A program made the translations under genes and the position numbers. The notes under the pieces were generated by a model. It did no database searches and was not told the origin of the DNA. It saw only the letters and a program-made list of their open reading frames with translations. From Lineus longissimus (lineage: Eukaryota; Nemertea; Pilidiophora; Heteronemertea; Lineidae), in assembly GCF_910592395.1 (NCBI RefSeq), contig NC_088325.1:14882109-14946108 (forward strand): a stretch of DNA of 64,000 nt, written 5' to 3'. Position 1 is the first letter of the stretch; the number at the start of each line of letters is the position of its first letter. Positions 48,538 through 59,059 of the stretch are shown piece by piece.

Positions 48538-51500
48538 CTGTTGAGAGAATTAAGCATTACTGTAAGAAATAGTACGTGTACAACCAAAGAATGCGCCTTT
48601 ATGCATTCCAACTCACACTGGAATAATGGTCAAATCGAAAACTGATACGAACCCAGCTAAACTCTGTTCGCCACATGCGAGAATCGGACACACGGCTCGA
48701 GGGTTTTCAGAACATTTATAAAGTATGCAATACATTCGACACCAGGAATATCAAAACTTGATGAAATGCCGCAAGATAAAACCTGACTTTTTCCCTGTGT
48801 GCCTTTGCCACTTGTCGCTCCAAGCTTGTTTCAGCTAGGCTGCTTTTGGCAATACGAAGTACACATCATCGGTCAATGATCAAAGTGCTGACGTCATCTG
48901 TATACTCACCTTTTTATGACAAAAAATACGATCAGAAACACCAAAACAGCGACAATGATCACCGCGAGCACTATACCAACAATGACGCCGATTGGAAGCT
49001 TTCCTGAAAGAAAAATTGGTACTGTCATGCTGGAAGTTGTGCAAGAGCAAATTTTTACCCCAGATAATAACCTCACATCACAATAACTAGCAAGAAGTTC
49101 ATGCTTGGGGAGGTATGAGGATAACCCAGGTGCTGACTCCCACAAATCGGCAGTCACAAGGCACTCTATGATAATCAAGCAGATAATGACTGTATCAACT
49201 AGCTTCCAGAGAAAAGTTGGAAATTAACCCAGTGACTGATTCCCGTACCTACCTTCTTCCTCCTTCCCAAGTCCAGATGTAGACGTTTCTTCCCCTTGCG
49301 TCGAACCCGACCCGGTGCCAGGCCTTGGTCCACGTGTTGGCGCTAGCACTATTTCACTCCCATTATTACATATCATCTTGATTGGCACATCCGCTGCAGA
49401 AGGAAAAAAGAGGTTCGTCATTAACTGTGTTTCCTTCGGTAAGCAGGGATAAATCGTAGGGTTAAGCGTGGCAGAAAATGTATCATTCAAAAAACATCAC
49501 GAAAGTCGTATTCAAGGGTAGGCTAGTATAATGGATAGAAACATGACGTTCACCAATGACCCCATTTTATCAGTGTAGTCCGTTAAAGCTAACAATCATG
49601 TCAAATGTCCTGTTTGTACGCAAAGGTAACATCACGAGTTAGTTTCGAGGTACTGTCCTGAGGCAGAGGATTACACAATTACTCTTACCTTCATAATAGA
49701 ACAGCAGTTCATTGTTCCCACTTTCTGTCTTGTAATCCACCTTAAACTTATCTGTAACATTGTGTTTGTAAGGGGTGGTCCCAACCTGTGTTGACGGGCC
49801 AATAGAAAAAGTGGCGTCATCACGCCATTTTAGTGCCAACACAGTTCCCGGGCTTCTGAAATTGTGAGCTAAAATTTTAACTGAAACCACAGTTCCAGGT
49901 GGTACCGCCGCTTCACAGCTGCACCTTGAGGGACCAGCAATGCCTGCCTGATCAAGAAGATTGAATGTGGACTTTTCGGCCTGTATTGTGACGTCGGAGC
50001 AGATGTCATTGCTTTGACCTGAAGGAATAGAAATGTACACTCATGTCAGTGAAGTAGAGTCACTTGGTGGTGGCGCAAAATTCTAGATGGTAGTTTCTGT
50101 TCTTACACCCCGCTCTCAGCCTGTTCCCAACATCAGCTCTCTTTTCGATTTTACTGGTACCAGAATTATCCACTTTTGGCTCGTTTTAGTTCATTGAGAA
50201 TTACAATGGATATCAGGGTCATGCTTATGGTATTGGTGTTTCTTACGGTCATTTGGAACGTGCTAACTAAACATATCGTTCATTTTGACGGCAGCGGTTT
50301 TGCCGAAAGCAAAAAACACGGTCGGTTCAAAATTTTCAACGTTATCACAGGAGCACAAAGGGTACACTTGTAGAGGGGGTTTGCAACATTTTATATTGAT
50401 ACTGTATTCATTTGGAGGTGGACGTGGGGCATGAGAAATGATTACTTTCTGCACCCGTGTGAAAATGTCGATTCACCCCTAACTGCACATATTAAATAGC
50501 GGTATATCCCTCACCACAATAATAATGCACAGCCAGATGTCTCATGTCTTCTACTGAGAAGTTGGTCGCAATATCACATTCCATCTTCCCCTCACATTCC
50601 TGTCGGACCTGGTCTATGGTGACCTTCTGGGTACCTACATTCCCTGCACGGCAGTTATCAGTTAACCTGTCTGTGGAGGAGACAGTGATGATGAAAATGG
50701 GAGCGTTTCCACAGTCTAGTCTCAGATTTGTCCCACATGTTTCGTTTTGGCGGATCGAGGCGGATGCTGTAAATGAAGAAGAACTATCAATGTCTAAAGT
50801 CATTCTAGAACGCTGTAGGCTACAGAAAGCGAAATCAAATAGGACCAATGGATCGTTCATGGAGCAGTTGGTTCTAAAGGTACGTCATCCAGCATGACAC
50901 CTCACCCCTTGAATGTCATAGATTGAAACTTAAACTGAATCAAGCAGAAACTGAACTATAATATCTGAATACTAACTTTTGCCAGGTTAAGTGCCTGTCT
51001 CTCGGCGTACGAGTCGCTCAATTCGAGGGTTGGTGAGGTCAACCACGCTAAAGATTACTCGGGCCAAGGACCTTGCTGTAGATATTTACTTGGCTGTCTT
51101 TCACGAGAACCATTTTATGTTCCTCTGACCGAAAATGCTACTCTGGAGGACTCTACATAGCTCCACATCGAGACGTTTGGACACCAGTCGGCGAGTTGTC
51201 AAGCAATACCTTTCATCAATCAGTACTTAACCATGGTAACTACACCCCGAAATGTCGTCTTACAGCCAAGACCACAGTGATCTCTGACAGTTGCCTACAA
51301 TGACTTTGTACTCTCAGGTGTAGACATGCTCTTTTCAATTTTCGTCTTATCTTCGTTTACCAGATTGAGAAAAACAGGGCCTAATCATTGAGTTAGACAC
51401 GGACGTATAATCGGCCGATCATCGCCCTTCATGAAATACGATAAACAGGGATATTTATGCAGTCATGGACAAGCCTGTTTTAAACACTGTTTAGAAGATA

Positions 51501-52772
51501 GACATGTCTAAGCTAATCAGTGTATTAACATCCTTTATGAATATGGGCCTTATTGTAGCATTCAGTATGCCAGTTGTCTGGTCAATTTGTACAGTGATTG
51601 ATCAAACACAACAATGCTGATATCATTATTGCAAGTGTCCTCGTGACTGTGAATCACCATGCTTTGAAGCGAAAAATGCTTTGAGAGCCTAGTTGCACTT
51701 GTTGTCTGGAATGAGTTGAGGTGTTATTGAAATTAGGACAGCATTGGGCTATGCAGCTCACAGAAACGGCCAATGTAAGTGGCCATGTTTTGTAGGCCTA
51801 CATAAGCATATGCGTTCATTCATATGCATTGGCACTTTTTGGTGGTGTGTTATGATCACCATAGCTTTAGTACTCTGCATGCCTCGTGTTGTGTCGTGAG
51901 CAACCCCATACTTAATTGCCAACGCCTGGGTGTCTGCAGAGGCCCTGGTCTAGATCAAAGCTAAGCTCCAATTTTGATTTCCTGAATGATATTCCAATGT
52001 TCCAACTGTTTCATGCCCACATCTTCATCCTCGGTGACCTTCTTCAACTTTCGCTCTGTCCTTGGAGGTGTTCTTCTCCAGAGAGTAATCCCCCTCCAAG
52101 TCAGGACGAAGCGTTCTATTGTCTGCCACTTCGGTTAGCCGCCAATTTAGGTTATTGGCCAAACGAATCTGTCTTCAGACAGAGTGGACTCCATTCATGT
52201 TTCTCTTGGTGAGAACTTTTGCTTCCTCCTGCATGTAGACCCTAGGTTGAATGTACCTTTGTCTTTACATCTCATTTGAAGGAGGAAGAAATTCAGGGTC
52301 AAGAGTCCTGCTCAATGACACAATAGCGGCAGCAATGATCTCTTCAGTGAGTCGAAGCCACGACCGCCTGAATATGAGACTGAAGCTCTAACCATTAGGC
52401 CTGTGCCACTGATCTCAATCGCTGAACTCAACTTGTCGTCCCACAGTCCCTGTGTTATCATACATGTTGGCACGTACACTATGTGGATGGTTGCTACAAG
52501 TCTATTCATTGTTTCCAATTACGCGACAGACCGGGATTAGAGCTATAGAATATAGATGATCCCAGGCGGCTGAGATTGCACACCTATCACAATGCCTAGT
52601 GACCGATGTCTGGCCCTGGCTGCTTCGTACGTAGAGCTACCCAGACACACCAGAATACCAGGATGCGAAACAAGCAAATATGGACTCGCCCTGATTTCAA
52701 GAACTTACCATGGTTTGCTGCAGCCAAGAGGAAAAGGGCAGCAAGAAATAGCTCCGCGTATCCCCTCTCCAT
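47757..52772 (-). CDS. Lectin-CUB transmembrane receptor A (553 aa, six exons)
   Basis: A type I plasma-membrane protein, probably a carbohydrate-sensing signalling receptor. Coding exons are 52772-52709, 50766-50515, 50018-49689, 49393-49253, 49003-48910 and 48537-47757. All borders are GT-AG, phases 1, 1, 1, 1, 2 agree, and the sum (1662 nt) is an exact codon multiple. Domains in order: signal peptide (MERGYAELFLAALFLLAAA), SUEL/rhamnose-binding lectin domain (about 23-104), CUB-like domain (about 106-214), a short Pro/Gly/Ser/Thr stalk (215-262), one helix (about 267-291, GVIVGIVLAVIIVAVLVFLI) with a stop-transfer KRRR, and a 260-residue tail. The tail holds tyrosine motifs YETL (Y318), YSVI (Y410), YDRL (Y478), YDHV (Y502), YEDS (Y521) and YEVF (Y534), typical SH2-docking contexts. 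The neighbour on the same strand is a paralogue with the same ectodomain. The ligand and any immune role are inference. No known named gene was recognised. Confidence 0.85.
48910..49003 (-). CDS. Receptor A exon 5: transmembrane helix
   Basis: A 94-nt phase 1-2 exon encoding GKLPIGVIVGIVLAVIIVAV and the rest of one hydrophobic helix, followed by IK. The length and phases equal those of receptor B's helix exon. Confidence 0.85.
49253..49393 (-). CDS. Receptor A exon 4: membrane-proximal stalk
   Basis: It encodes ADVPIKMICNNGSEIV, then a Pro/Gly/Ser/Thr/Glu-rich linker. The opening A..PI.M.CN matches the opening of the stalk exon in receptor B. Confidence 0.75.
49689..50018 (-). CDS. Receptor A exon 3: CUB-like domain
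   Basis: A 330-nt phase 1-1 exon. It begins SNDICSDVTIQAEKSTF, has RCSCEAAVPPGTVVSVKI and ends NELLFYYEG. The order (Cys, beta strand, Cys-x-Cys, beta-rich remainder, FYxG end) follows a CUB fold with only the first disulfide. The homologous domain of receptor B has a clearer CUB start (YLESPNYRNVFPY). Confidence 0.7.
50515..50766 (-). CDS. Receptor A exon 2: SUEL/rhamnose-binding lectin domain
   Basis: A 252-nt phase 1-1 exon encoding one complete domain: NETCGTNLRLDCGNAP at the start, CEGKMECDIATNFSVED in the middle and HLAVHYYCG at the end. This matches the Gal_Lectin cysteine and hydrophobic pattern, although the usual YGR and DPC motifs are missing, so classic rhamnose binding is doubtful. 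The length equals exon 2 of receptor B. Confidence 0.85.
52346..52409 (-). repeat. tRNA-derived sequence (SINE-like) in intron 1 of receptor A
   Basis: The minus strand reads an A-box-like GGCCTAATGGTTAGAGCTTC and a T-arm-like GTGG-CTTCGAC-TCAC. The anticodon stem does not pair, so this is not an intact tRNA. The pattern AATGGTTAGAGCTTCAG is common in tRNA-derived SINEs. Confidence 0.45.
52709..52772 (-). CDS. Receptor A exon 1: signal peptide
   Basis: The ATG at 52772-52770 is followed by 21 codons of an n-region and a Leu/Ala-rich core, then a GTAAGT donor at 52708. It ends in phase 1. Confidence 0.8.
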
Positions 52773-53972
52773 CTTTGCACTGCTCTTACAATCCCTGCAT
52801 CCACTTATAAATACCGGGGATGTAACATTCGTGTTGCAATCATCTATACACCGCTTGGTAACTCCATCCAATCCAATATGGTGTAACCCGGATGTCCATC
52901 ACACGCTGAATCGGGAAAACCAGGTACAACTCCCCGCTCCTTCTTGATTGGGCAATAACATAAAACCCATTGCGTAGAAACGGTATGATTTCGTGCAAAT
53001 GTATTTCTCAAGAGAACCGTGGTAAATATAATGTGTATATCCAGTTGGAATGCCCTACTGATACCAGCGGTCTAGACTAGAGCACTGCAGACATGCCAGA
53101 CGAATGTACGCACAAAAGCCTGACCTCAGACATGTCAGACAGCAAGGCCCAACCACGATATCCAAGCATAGCGAGAATACGTTTTCGTATATTTATGGTG
53201 TCTTCTTCAGACAACTCATACGAATACTGCAGTGTGCTTACTAATAGTACCACGAATACTGTAAACACCCTTTGAGGCCGAAACGACGGCTATGTATAGT
53301 ATGCAATGCAATGTATCGTATTGCGATGTGTTGCCAGTCGACAGATATGCATTTATCCGCAATATGTCGTTAATCAATCTCACGGGGACATGAGTACATT
53401 ATGCGAGTTATACACACGAGAATTCCCCTGGGTATTTCCACGGGATGTTCCTTCGTAAACGCCTGCACCGTTTATGTCCATTAGACAGAAGGCAAACAGC
53501 ACGAGTCAGCGGGTCAAAGAGGCTATATTTAGACTAATGTACATGTGCATCACTACCCTTCTGACGTGCTCCCGTACCTCTAGTCAGAGACTCGTACAAG
53601 CGTGCATAGTTTCGACCCCTATTGTCGACTTTGTGTAACTAAATCTGACCTACCTGGCCCCTGCCAAGAGCCTCCTGTCAAAGTTGATCAAATTCCGACC
53701 GCAGCATGTTTATCTGCAGCATGTCGTATACACTTGAATTGTCTTCGGAGGACAGTCTACAGACATGACAGGCCAAATGGTTCTTTGGAAAGCTGGGGTC
53801 GGGTCCTCCTACTGCACAATGCGGTGTATGTAAATGATTCCCTCGTTTAATAAGTACATGTACATGTAGTTGTATTTTCTGGAGCAAGTCATCATAGTTT
53901 CTCTACTAAACTGTTTCTCGGTATGACATGTGTATGCGAGAAGGGACTTACTGAATTTGATATAATTGTATA
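52773..53972. other. Spacer between the two receptor genes
   Basis: It should contain the promoter of receptor A and the 3' end of receptor B. An open stretch on the minus strand (53268-53077) looks like a signal peptide but lacks an ATG; no gene is called. Confidence 0.45.
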
Positions 53973-53978
53973 TTTATT
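53973..53978 (-). terminator. Polyadenylation signal of receptor B
   Basis: AATAAA on the minus strand, about 207 bp past the stop codon of receptor B. Confidence 0.5.
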
Positions 53979-54184
53979 GATCTAGCAATATAATAGGTTG
54001 ATAAAAACCTACTTTACAAAAAACAAGTAGTCTACACCTCTAGACTCAAACATAATTATAAAGTTTATAAACATGGAGTATTGTCGTCATTGGCAGAAAG
54101 GGTATTGCCCTACGTCAGACTCTGGGACTTCAACGTCTCAAAACAAATGCAACATTTTCTAATACAGAGGCAAAGCTGAGATTT

Positions 54185-55256
54185 CTAAACCTGCTCATAA
54201 ATATGGTGATCTGTGGACTCCGTTGCCATCAAATTGGTCACGTCAACACTCATGTACGCCCCATGGCTGTCACCAGTTCCCACCTCATCAGGCAGTACTA
54301 GGGCCTCAAACGATGCTTCAGCCGCACCCTCACTGGGGCTACCCATGTCGTCCGGGATATCCGCATAGTCTGGCTCATTAGAATGGCCATTTCCAAACAC
54401 TAATTCAGAATTCTCACTTTCTGTGTCTTCCTGACTACTGCTAGTTGTCGTGCCCACCGCTGTATTTGCTGGTTCCTGTTTGACCTTTTTGACCACAGCA
54501 TAGTCAGGAATTTGTGAAAATAAGTTTCGAATTGAGTCCATAACAACTGGAAATTTATCTTCGTCTACTTTAATTTCATTGCTTTCGTTAGATGCTTCTG
54601 TTGGTCTTTCACTGTCACCATAACTTTGAACGTCATTCACGGTCAGAAGTTTACCATCTTCCAAGGTCAAAGATTGACCTTCTCCCAACGTCATTTCCTC
54701 GGACTGAGCTTTAGCAGAACATTTCCCTACTTTATGATCATTCAATTTCACGTTATTGTCATTATGGTGCTTGCAATGACCTTTGTCAAATGTCAGTGAA
54801 GGCCCTTTCTCCAAAGTCACAAGTCCATCATCGCTGTCTCGTAGTTCCGGGGGTACAATCCACATTTTCCTTCCTCTTTCTATGGTGGCATACAAAGAAG
54901 GCGAACCTGGCGCCAACTCGTCAACTTCGTCCATAACCTGATGAAGCACATTGTCATGCAACACCAGGGACTCGGTGCTCACAACATCAGTAACTCTATT
55001 CAAAACAGAATCAGGACTTTTTCCCGGCAGGTTATTACAACCGAGTAAACCCTGACCCCTTTTGTCATCTTTCAGTTTTAAATTTTCGTTCAGAAGGTCG
55101 ACACTAGGCGGTGCCGAATCTTCAACAACCCCGTTCCCAAGTTGATCCGATTCTTCCTTTCCTGGTACCGGATGTTCCAATTCGTAAACAGATCTCGACA
55201 CCACGTGATTCCCACGGGAGGTTCGTCTGGGGTAATACTTCTTCCTCTTCTTTAGC
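54185..55256 (-). CDS. Receptor B exon 7: cytoplasmic signalling tail
   Basis: It starts RLKKRKKYYPRRTSRG and ends HHIYEQV with a TAG at 54187-54185. The tail is acidic and disordered-looking. It holds six YxxL/I/V-like sites, including SLYATI, and two copies of a degenerate repeat TLEKGPSLTFDKG / TLGEGQSLTLEDG. The acceptor is CTTTTGTAG. Confidence 0.85.
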
Positions 55257-58200
55257 CTACAAAAGAAGGGAAAAGCACAATATAAGCAGGCTTCCTTCCC
55301 CCCCCCCCCCCCCCCCCCGGTCCCAAGCAAATTTGAGGGGGCCAGTGCTTTGTACCCACCATTTCAAAATAACCCCTTGTGCATGATAGCAGTGTAGACT
55401 GGCATTGGTTCTTCAGAAAGGTTTCTGATAGGCTGGGAACGATTGTAAAGTGCTTTGCGAGTGTAGATAAAAGAGTGAAATGCGTTATATAAAAAGTCAG
55501 TATCTAAAAAAACTCACATCGAATCTAAATGTATGCATATGATGATAGATGCATATCCATCAAGTGACACTTATGATAGATGACACTTTTTCACGGAATA
55601 CCGGTATATCATTATCGGAACAGTGCTTCCATCTGGAGTTTTGCATCATAATAACCTACAGACCATCAACAACTGCCGGTCGACGTCGGGGTTTTAGTCG
55701 ACTAACTTCGGAGTTTTAAACCAATGGCCCTTACCGGTTGTAGATGAGTAATGCCATTAACGTGAAGAAACAAGTGACTGCGACCAAAACGCTCATCCCT
55801 ATCAATGCTGGGATCAGGACACCTAGTACTGCAAGAAAATGAATCATTTGTTAACTTAAGTACCAAACAGTCTTGGCCACATTGTTGTAGACCCATGATA
55901 ATGTTCAGCATTTAATTCGTATAGCGCTCGCACTCCACATATGATTCAACTCACAAGCGCTTTGCCATGGTATTACCAAGGCTTTTGGCCGACATTCCTG
56001 TTCCAGCTCATCTCGATGGGGAGTATGACGTCCAGTTGCCCCTCAGAACTTAAGCTCAATAAGGGTGCCCGGGAGGTCTATTTACCCTTCATGCTGTGGT
56101 CCTTGTTTATCACCTTCGCTACAACTGGGACTTCCGTCCAGTTGCGGTCATATTTCTCGGCATCTGAGGTTGTCAAAATGGTCGGTGCGATTGGAGATTT
56201 CATCGGAACTTCCTTCCTTGAGAATGTGACTTGAAATGTTTTGTCTAATTCTTCAGTCTTAGCTGAAGTAGTCTTGGTTGTTGGTAAATCTTGCGTGGTT
56301 TGGACATGTTCCGAAGTAACCAGCGGTTCAACTGTTGTTGTTTCCGTTGATGATGTTGTTGTTATGGTTGTTACATATGTCTCATCCAAATGGGCCGTGG
56401 TAAGGACATCGGCGATGGGTGTAGAGTTAGGTGGCATCTGGATGGATGTTGTGATCTCTTGTGTGGTTGGAATTATTGGCATGTCCATGTTGCACATCAT
56501 CGTTATTGGATGGGATGCTGTTAAAGACAAGGGATGCAATCATTTTGAGTGCATATGAAAATGACACCGCCAAAGAAGAAAGCAAAATCAGCATTAACTC
56601 GTCATTGTTTCAGAGTAAGGGTAAAGAAGTGTTTCTTCTCAATTCTTTTGCCATTTCGCCAAATGACAGTATTTGCACTTTGCAGTTAACCTCTGTTCTT
56701 TCTATTCTTGTAGTTGAAAGTCGCCTGAATGTGATTTCATAGCTGAGCAGTGAGAAGTTAAAAGGGTCACCAGACATTCAACAGGAAATGCCTGTATAAA
56801 CGTTCTCCCGTACTAGTTTACCTTGTACATGTAATTATCATGTTTTTAGGGGTTATGATGATTAGTTCATAGCTCACCATTTCCGATAATTACACTGTTT
56901 ATTTTATTTCTCGTCATACCAGTGCTGACTCTAATAAGCGTTTAGTGATATTGGCGCAATAATTGGAGCACACTAATTCCAATGAATCAACGACGTGAAA
57001 ACAGCCATTCAGTATAATTGCATCTGTTTTCCTGGCAAATACAGTTGAACCCCGGTGACACAACCACCCATGGGACCGACGTTGAATGGTCGCGTTTGTA
57101 AAGTTGAAAATCCGTAGAAAAAATGCATGATTATGTTCTCCCGCTAAAATTGTTTCTCAAAAGCTCAAAATCTTGAGAATTTTTTCATAAAGCCACCAAG
57201 TTGTCCTGCAAGCTGAACTGAGAGGCTTATAATGACATAATCCATCAAGCCTGGGTCGTGTAGGCGAATTGGTGCTTCTTACCCCAGTGCTCTTACCTTT
57301 ATAAAAGAGCTGAAAGAACCCTGTCCCGTTCCTACCGTTCGCGTTGAACATAATGGCGAAAGTGCCATTACCCGTCTCCCTGTAGATGACACCAGGGCTT
57401 AGGTCCGTCTCCTCATAGATCTGTATCACCTCATCTGGCCGCCATTTTATCATCAGGTGCGTATCAATGGATGAGAATAGCTTGTATTGAACTCCAACAA
57501 CCAACCTTGAAAAGAATGGCAGTGTTTGTCCATTTTAAAGTTGATAAGTATGAAATGGTGCAGAATACATCGCTCAAACAGAAATATTAGAATGTGTATG
57601 CACTTATTTACCCAAGGAATTTTGTGATTCTGGGGAGATATCAATAGATGAACTTTGCGAACCAAACATGAGACTGAGACTGCGATATCGTGGTGTCCAA
57701 TGAACCAGGGATCGGCCAGACCAGGGCTAGATCCTACCTTGTGGGCTCTGCTAGCTCCGCCTTGCAGCGGCAGACAGTTGAACCAGCGTAGGGAAAGACG
57801 TTTCTGTAATTGGGGCTTTCCAAGTACGCCTTGCTGCTTTCGATGCGAACTGATGAACACATGTCGTAGCTCTTGCCTGGATTGAAAGAAATTGATCAAA
57901 AAGATAAGATGATTTTGTACCAGTCAGTCATGTCTGAATCGCCTTCGGGAAGAAACACAAAGATTCATCCATTTAACATGCTTGGATACCAGGGGCGGGT
58001 CTAGTGATATCCTAGGGATCTAAACCATTGCTTGTGCTGAATATAGATTTAGCACACGAATATAGTAATTTAGTACACGCTACAGAACATGTTCCTTTGA
58101 AGTCAGTTATATTATGCAGCTAAATTGTGAGAAACGGCGTCTTCGACGATAAAAATACCTTCATCTACTCCTGTGCTTCGTCGTCCATAGCTCTTCGTCA

Positions 58201-59059
58201 GGGTTGCGGAACCTGTCTATTGGTAATGATGACGAACGTGATGGTTGATGATGTTTTGCACCTGTCCATGCTAAGGATATCCTGTATCTAAAGTGGCAAT
58301 GGGGTGGACATGTGTATGCAATGGTATTCAGTGTGCAATACTCACCACAATCATAATGAATCCCCAAATACTTATAATCCCCAAGCTTCATGCCCGACTT
58401 TATGGTGCAACTCGTTTTTCCGTTACACTTCCTCCACACTACCGCCTCCTTGCGGTTGTTTCTGTCACCACTCCCGGCCAACGAGCATGCCCAGTTCTGC
58501 CGAGTAACGGACATGACGCTGATGAGGACAATGGGCTTCGCGCCGCACGAAATGTTCAGTAGTCCTTCGCATGTGAAGTTGAATTTGAACGATTCGACTG
58601 AAAAAAGACACAAGTATGATTAAAGACGAAATCCATCTCTTCATTTTGCAGTAGTCTAGCGTATTCCTGACACCCCCCCCCCCCCGCCAACCCCCACAAA
58701 AATCCACAAAAGCAATTAAACAAAAACAGTAGTAGGCGCTGACAGAGGAAGGCCAGATTCACTTTCAAAGATAGGCAATAGACATTGTCATTGTGTAGCA
58801 GCAAGTTTTAGCAAACATGTACTTCTCTCGAGGTGATATCTGCCTTCTGCTGGTCTGGCTCCCTCTGATGCCTCAACCCACAGGTGTCAGCAGCACAGCA
58901 TTATACAAGGTCCAGGTTGGACTGCTCATTGCTGTTTCTTCAGTAAAAGCATGCCTGTTTATCGTCAAAAAACGTCAAAGACTAAATTATGGAAGTGGAG
59001 GTGAACTTACCCGCTTTCAACAACACAATAAGAAACAGAAGAATTCCACATTTCTCCAT
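54185..59059 (-). CDS. Lectin-CUB transmembrane receptor B (748 aa, seven exons)
   Basis: A paralogue of receptor A and its upstream neighbour on the same strand. Coding exons are 59059-59011, 58597-58346, 57876-57738, 57505-57297, 56517-56086, 55828-55735 and 55256-54185. Borders are GT-AG, phases 1, 1, 2, 1, 1, 2 agree, and the total is 2247 nt. Domains: signal peptide (MEKCGILLFLIVLLKA), SUEL lectin domain (about 18-100), CUB-like domain (101-216), a Thr-rich mucin-like stalk (217-360), one helix (about 361-390, LGVLIPALIGMSVLVAVTCF and on), basic stop-transfer (RLKKRKK), and a 357-residue tail. Tyrosine motifs are YELE (Y416), SLYATI (Y514, an exact ITIM pattern S-x-Y-x-x-I), YAVV (Y644), YADI (Y689), YMSV (Y726) and the C-terminal YEQV (Y745). 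The ectodomain matches receptor A (YDCGKSYDMCSS against YYCGQSNDICSD) while the tails do not align. A signalling role is inferred. Confidence 0.87.
55298..55318 (+). repeat. Poly-C run in the last intron of receptor B
   Basis: About 21 C bases, roughly 40 bp upstream of the last-exon acceptor on the coding strand (poly-G there). Confidence 0.9.
55735..55828 (-). CDS. Receptor B exon 6: transmembrane helix
   Basis: A 94-nt phase 1-2 exon encoding VLGVLIPALIGMSVLVAVTC, then FFTLMALLIYN. It is the only frame giving a helix and the only one that keeps phase with both neighbours. The length equals the helix exon of receptor A. Confidence 0.85.
56086..56517 (-). CDS. Receptor B exon 5: Thr-rich mucin-like stalk
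   Basis: It opens ASHPITMMCNMDMP (homologous to the stalk start of receptor A), followed by dense Thr/Ser runs (TTITTTSSTETTTVE and others) expected to be O-glycosylated. The donor G|GTAAAT at 56085 keeps phase 1 with the helix exon. Confidence 0.8.
57297..57505 (-). CDS. Receptor B exon 4: second half of the CUB-like domain
   Basis: The acceptor is TTTTCAAG. It reads RLVVGVQYKLFSS, HLMIKWRPDEVIQIYEE, and ends GTGFFQLFYKG. The GFF.L.Y ending is typical of CUB. No cysteines, so only the first CUB disulfide can form. Confidence 0.8.
57738..57876 (-). CDS. Receptor B exon 3: first half of the CUB-like domain
   Basis: It reads KSYDMCSSVRIESSKAY, LESPNYRNVFPYAGSTVC and RCKAELAEPT; the SPNY..VFPY block is the CUB hallmark. 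It ends in phase 2 at a GTAGGA donor (57737). Receptor A has no intron here. Confidence 0.8.
58346..58597 (-). CDS. Receptor B exon 2: SUEL/rhamnose-binding lectin domain
   Basis: A 252-nt phase 1-1 exon. It reads FNFTCEGLLNISCGAKPI, then WRKCNGKTSCTIKSG, then GDYKYLGIHYDCG, a better family match than receptor A (C.GK.SC and YKYL..HY.C). The DPC cysteine and YGR motif are absent. N-glycosylation sites are possible at NFT and NIS. Confidence 0.9.
58673..58685 (+). repeat. Poly-C run in intron 1 of receptor B
   Basis: About 13 C bases, interrupted after 58685. Confidence 0.85.
59011..59059 (-). CDS. Receptor B exon 1: signal peptide
   Basis: The ATG at 59059-59057 is followed by a 16-codon hydrophobic leader and a GTAAGT donor at 59010. 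It ends in phase 1, as in receptor A. Confidence 0.85.

Noticed and set aside
53077-53268. Minus-strand ORF starting with a hydrophobic leader-like stretch followed by a KR site, like a neuropeptide precursor
   Set aside because: The first codon is GTG, there is no ATG and an in-frame TAG lies just upstream. No second processing site or amidation signal was seen.
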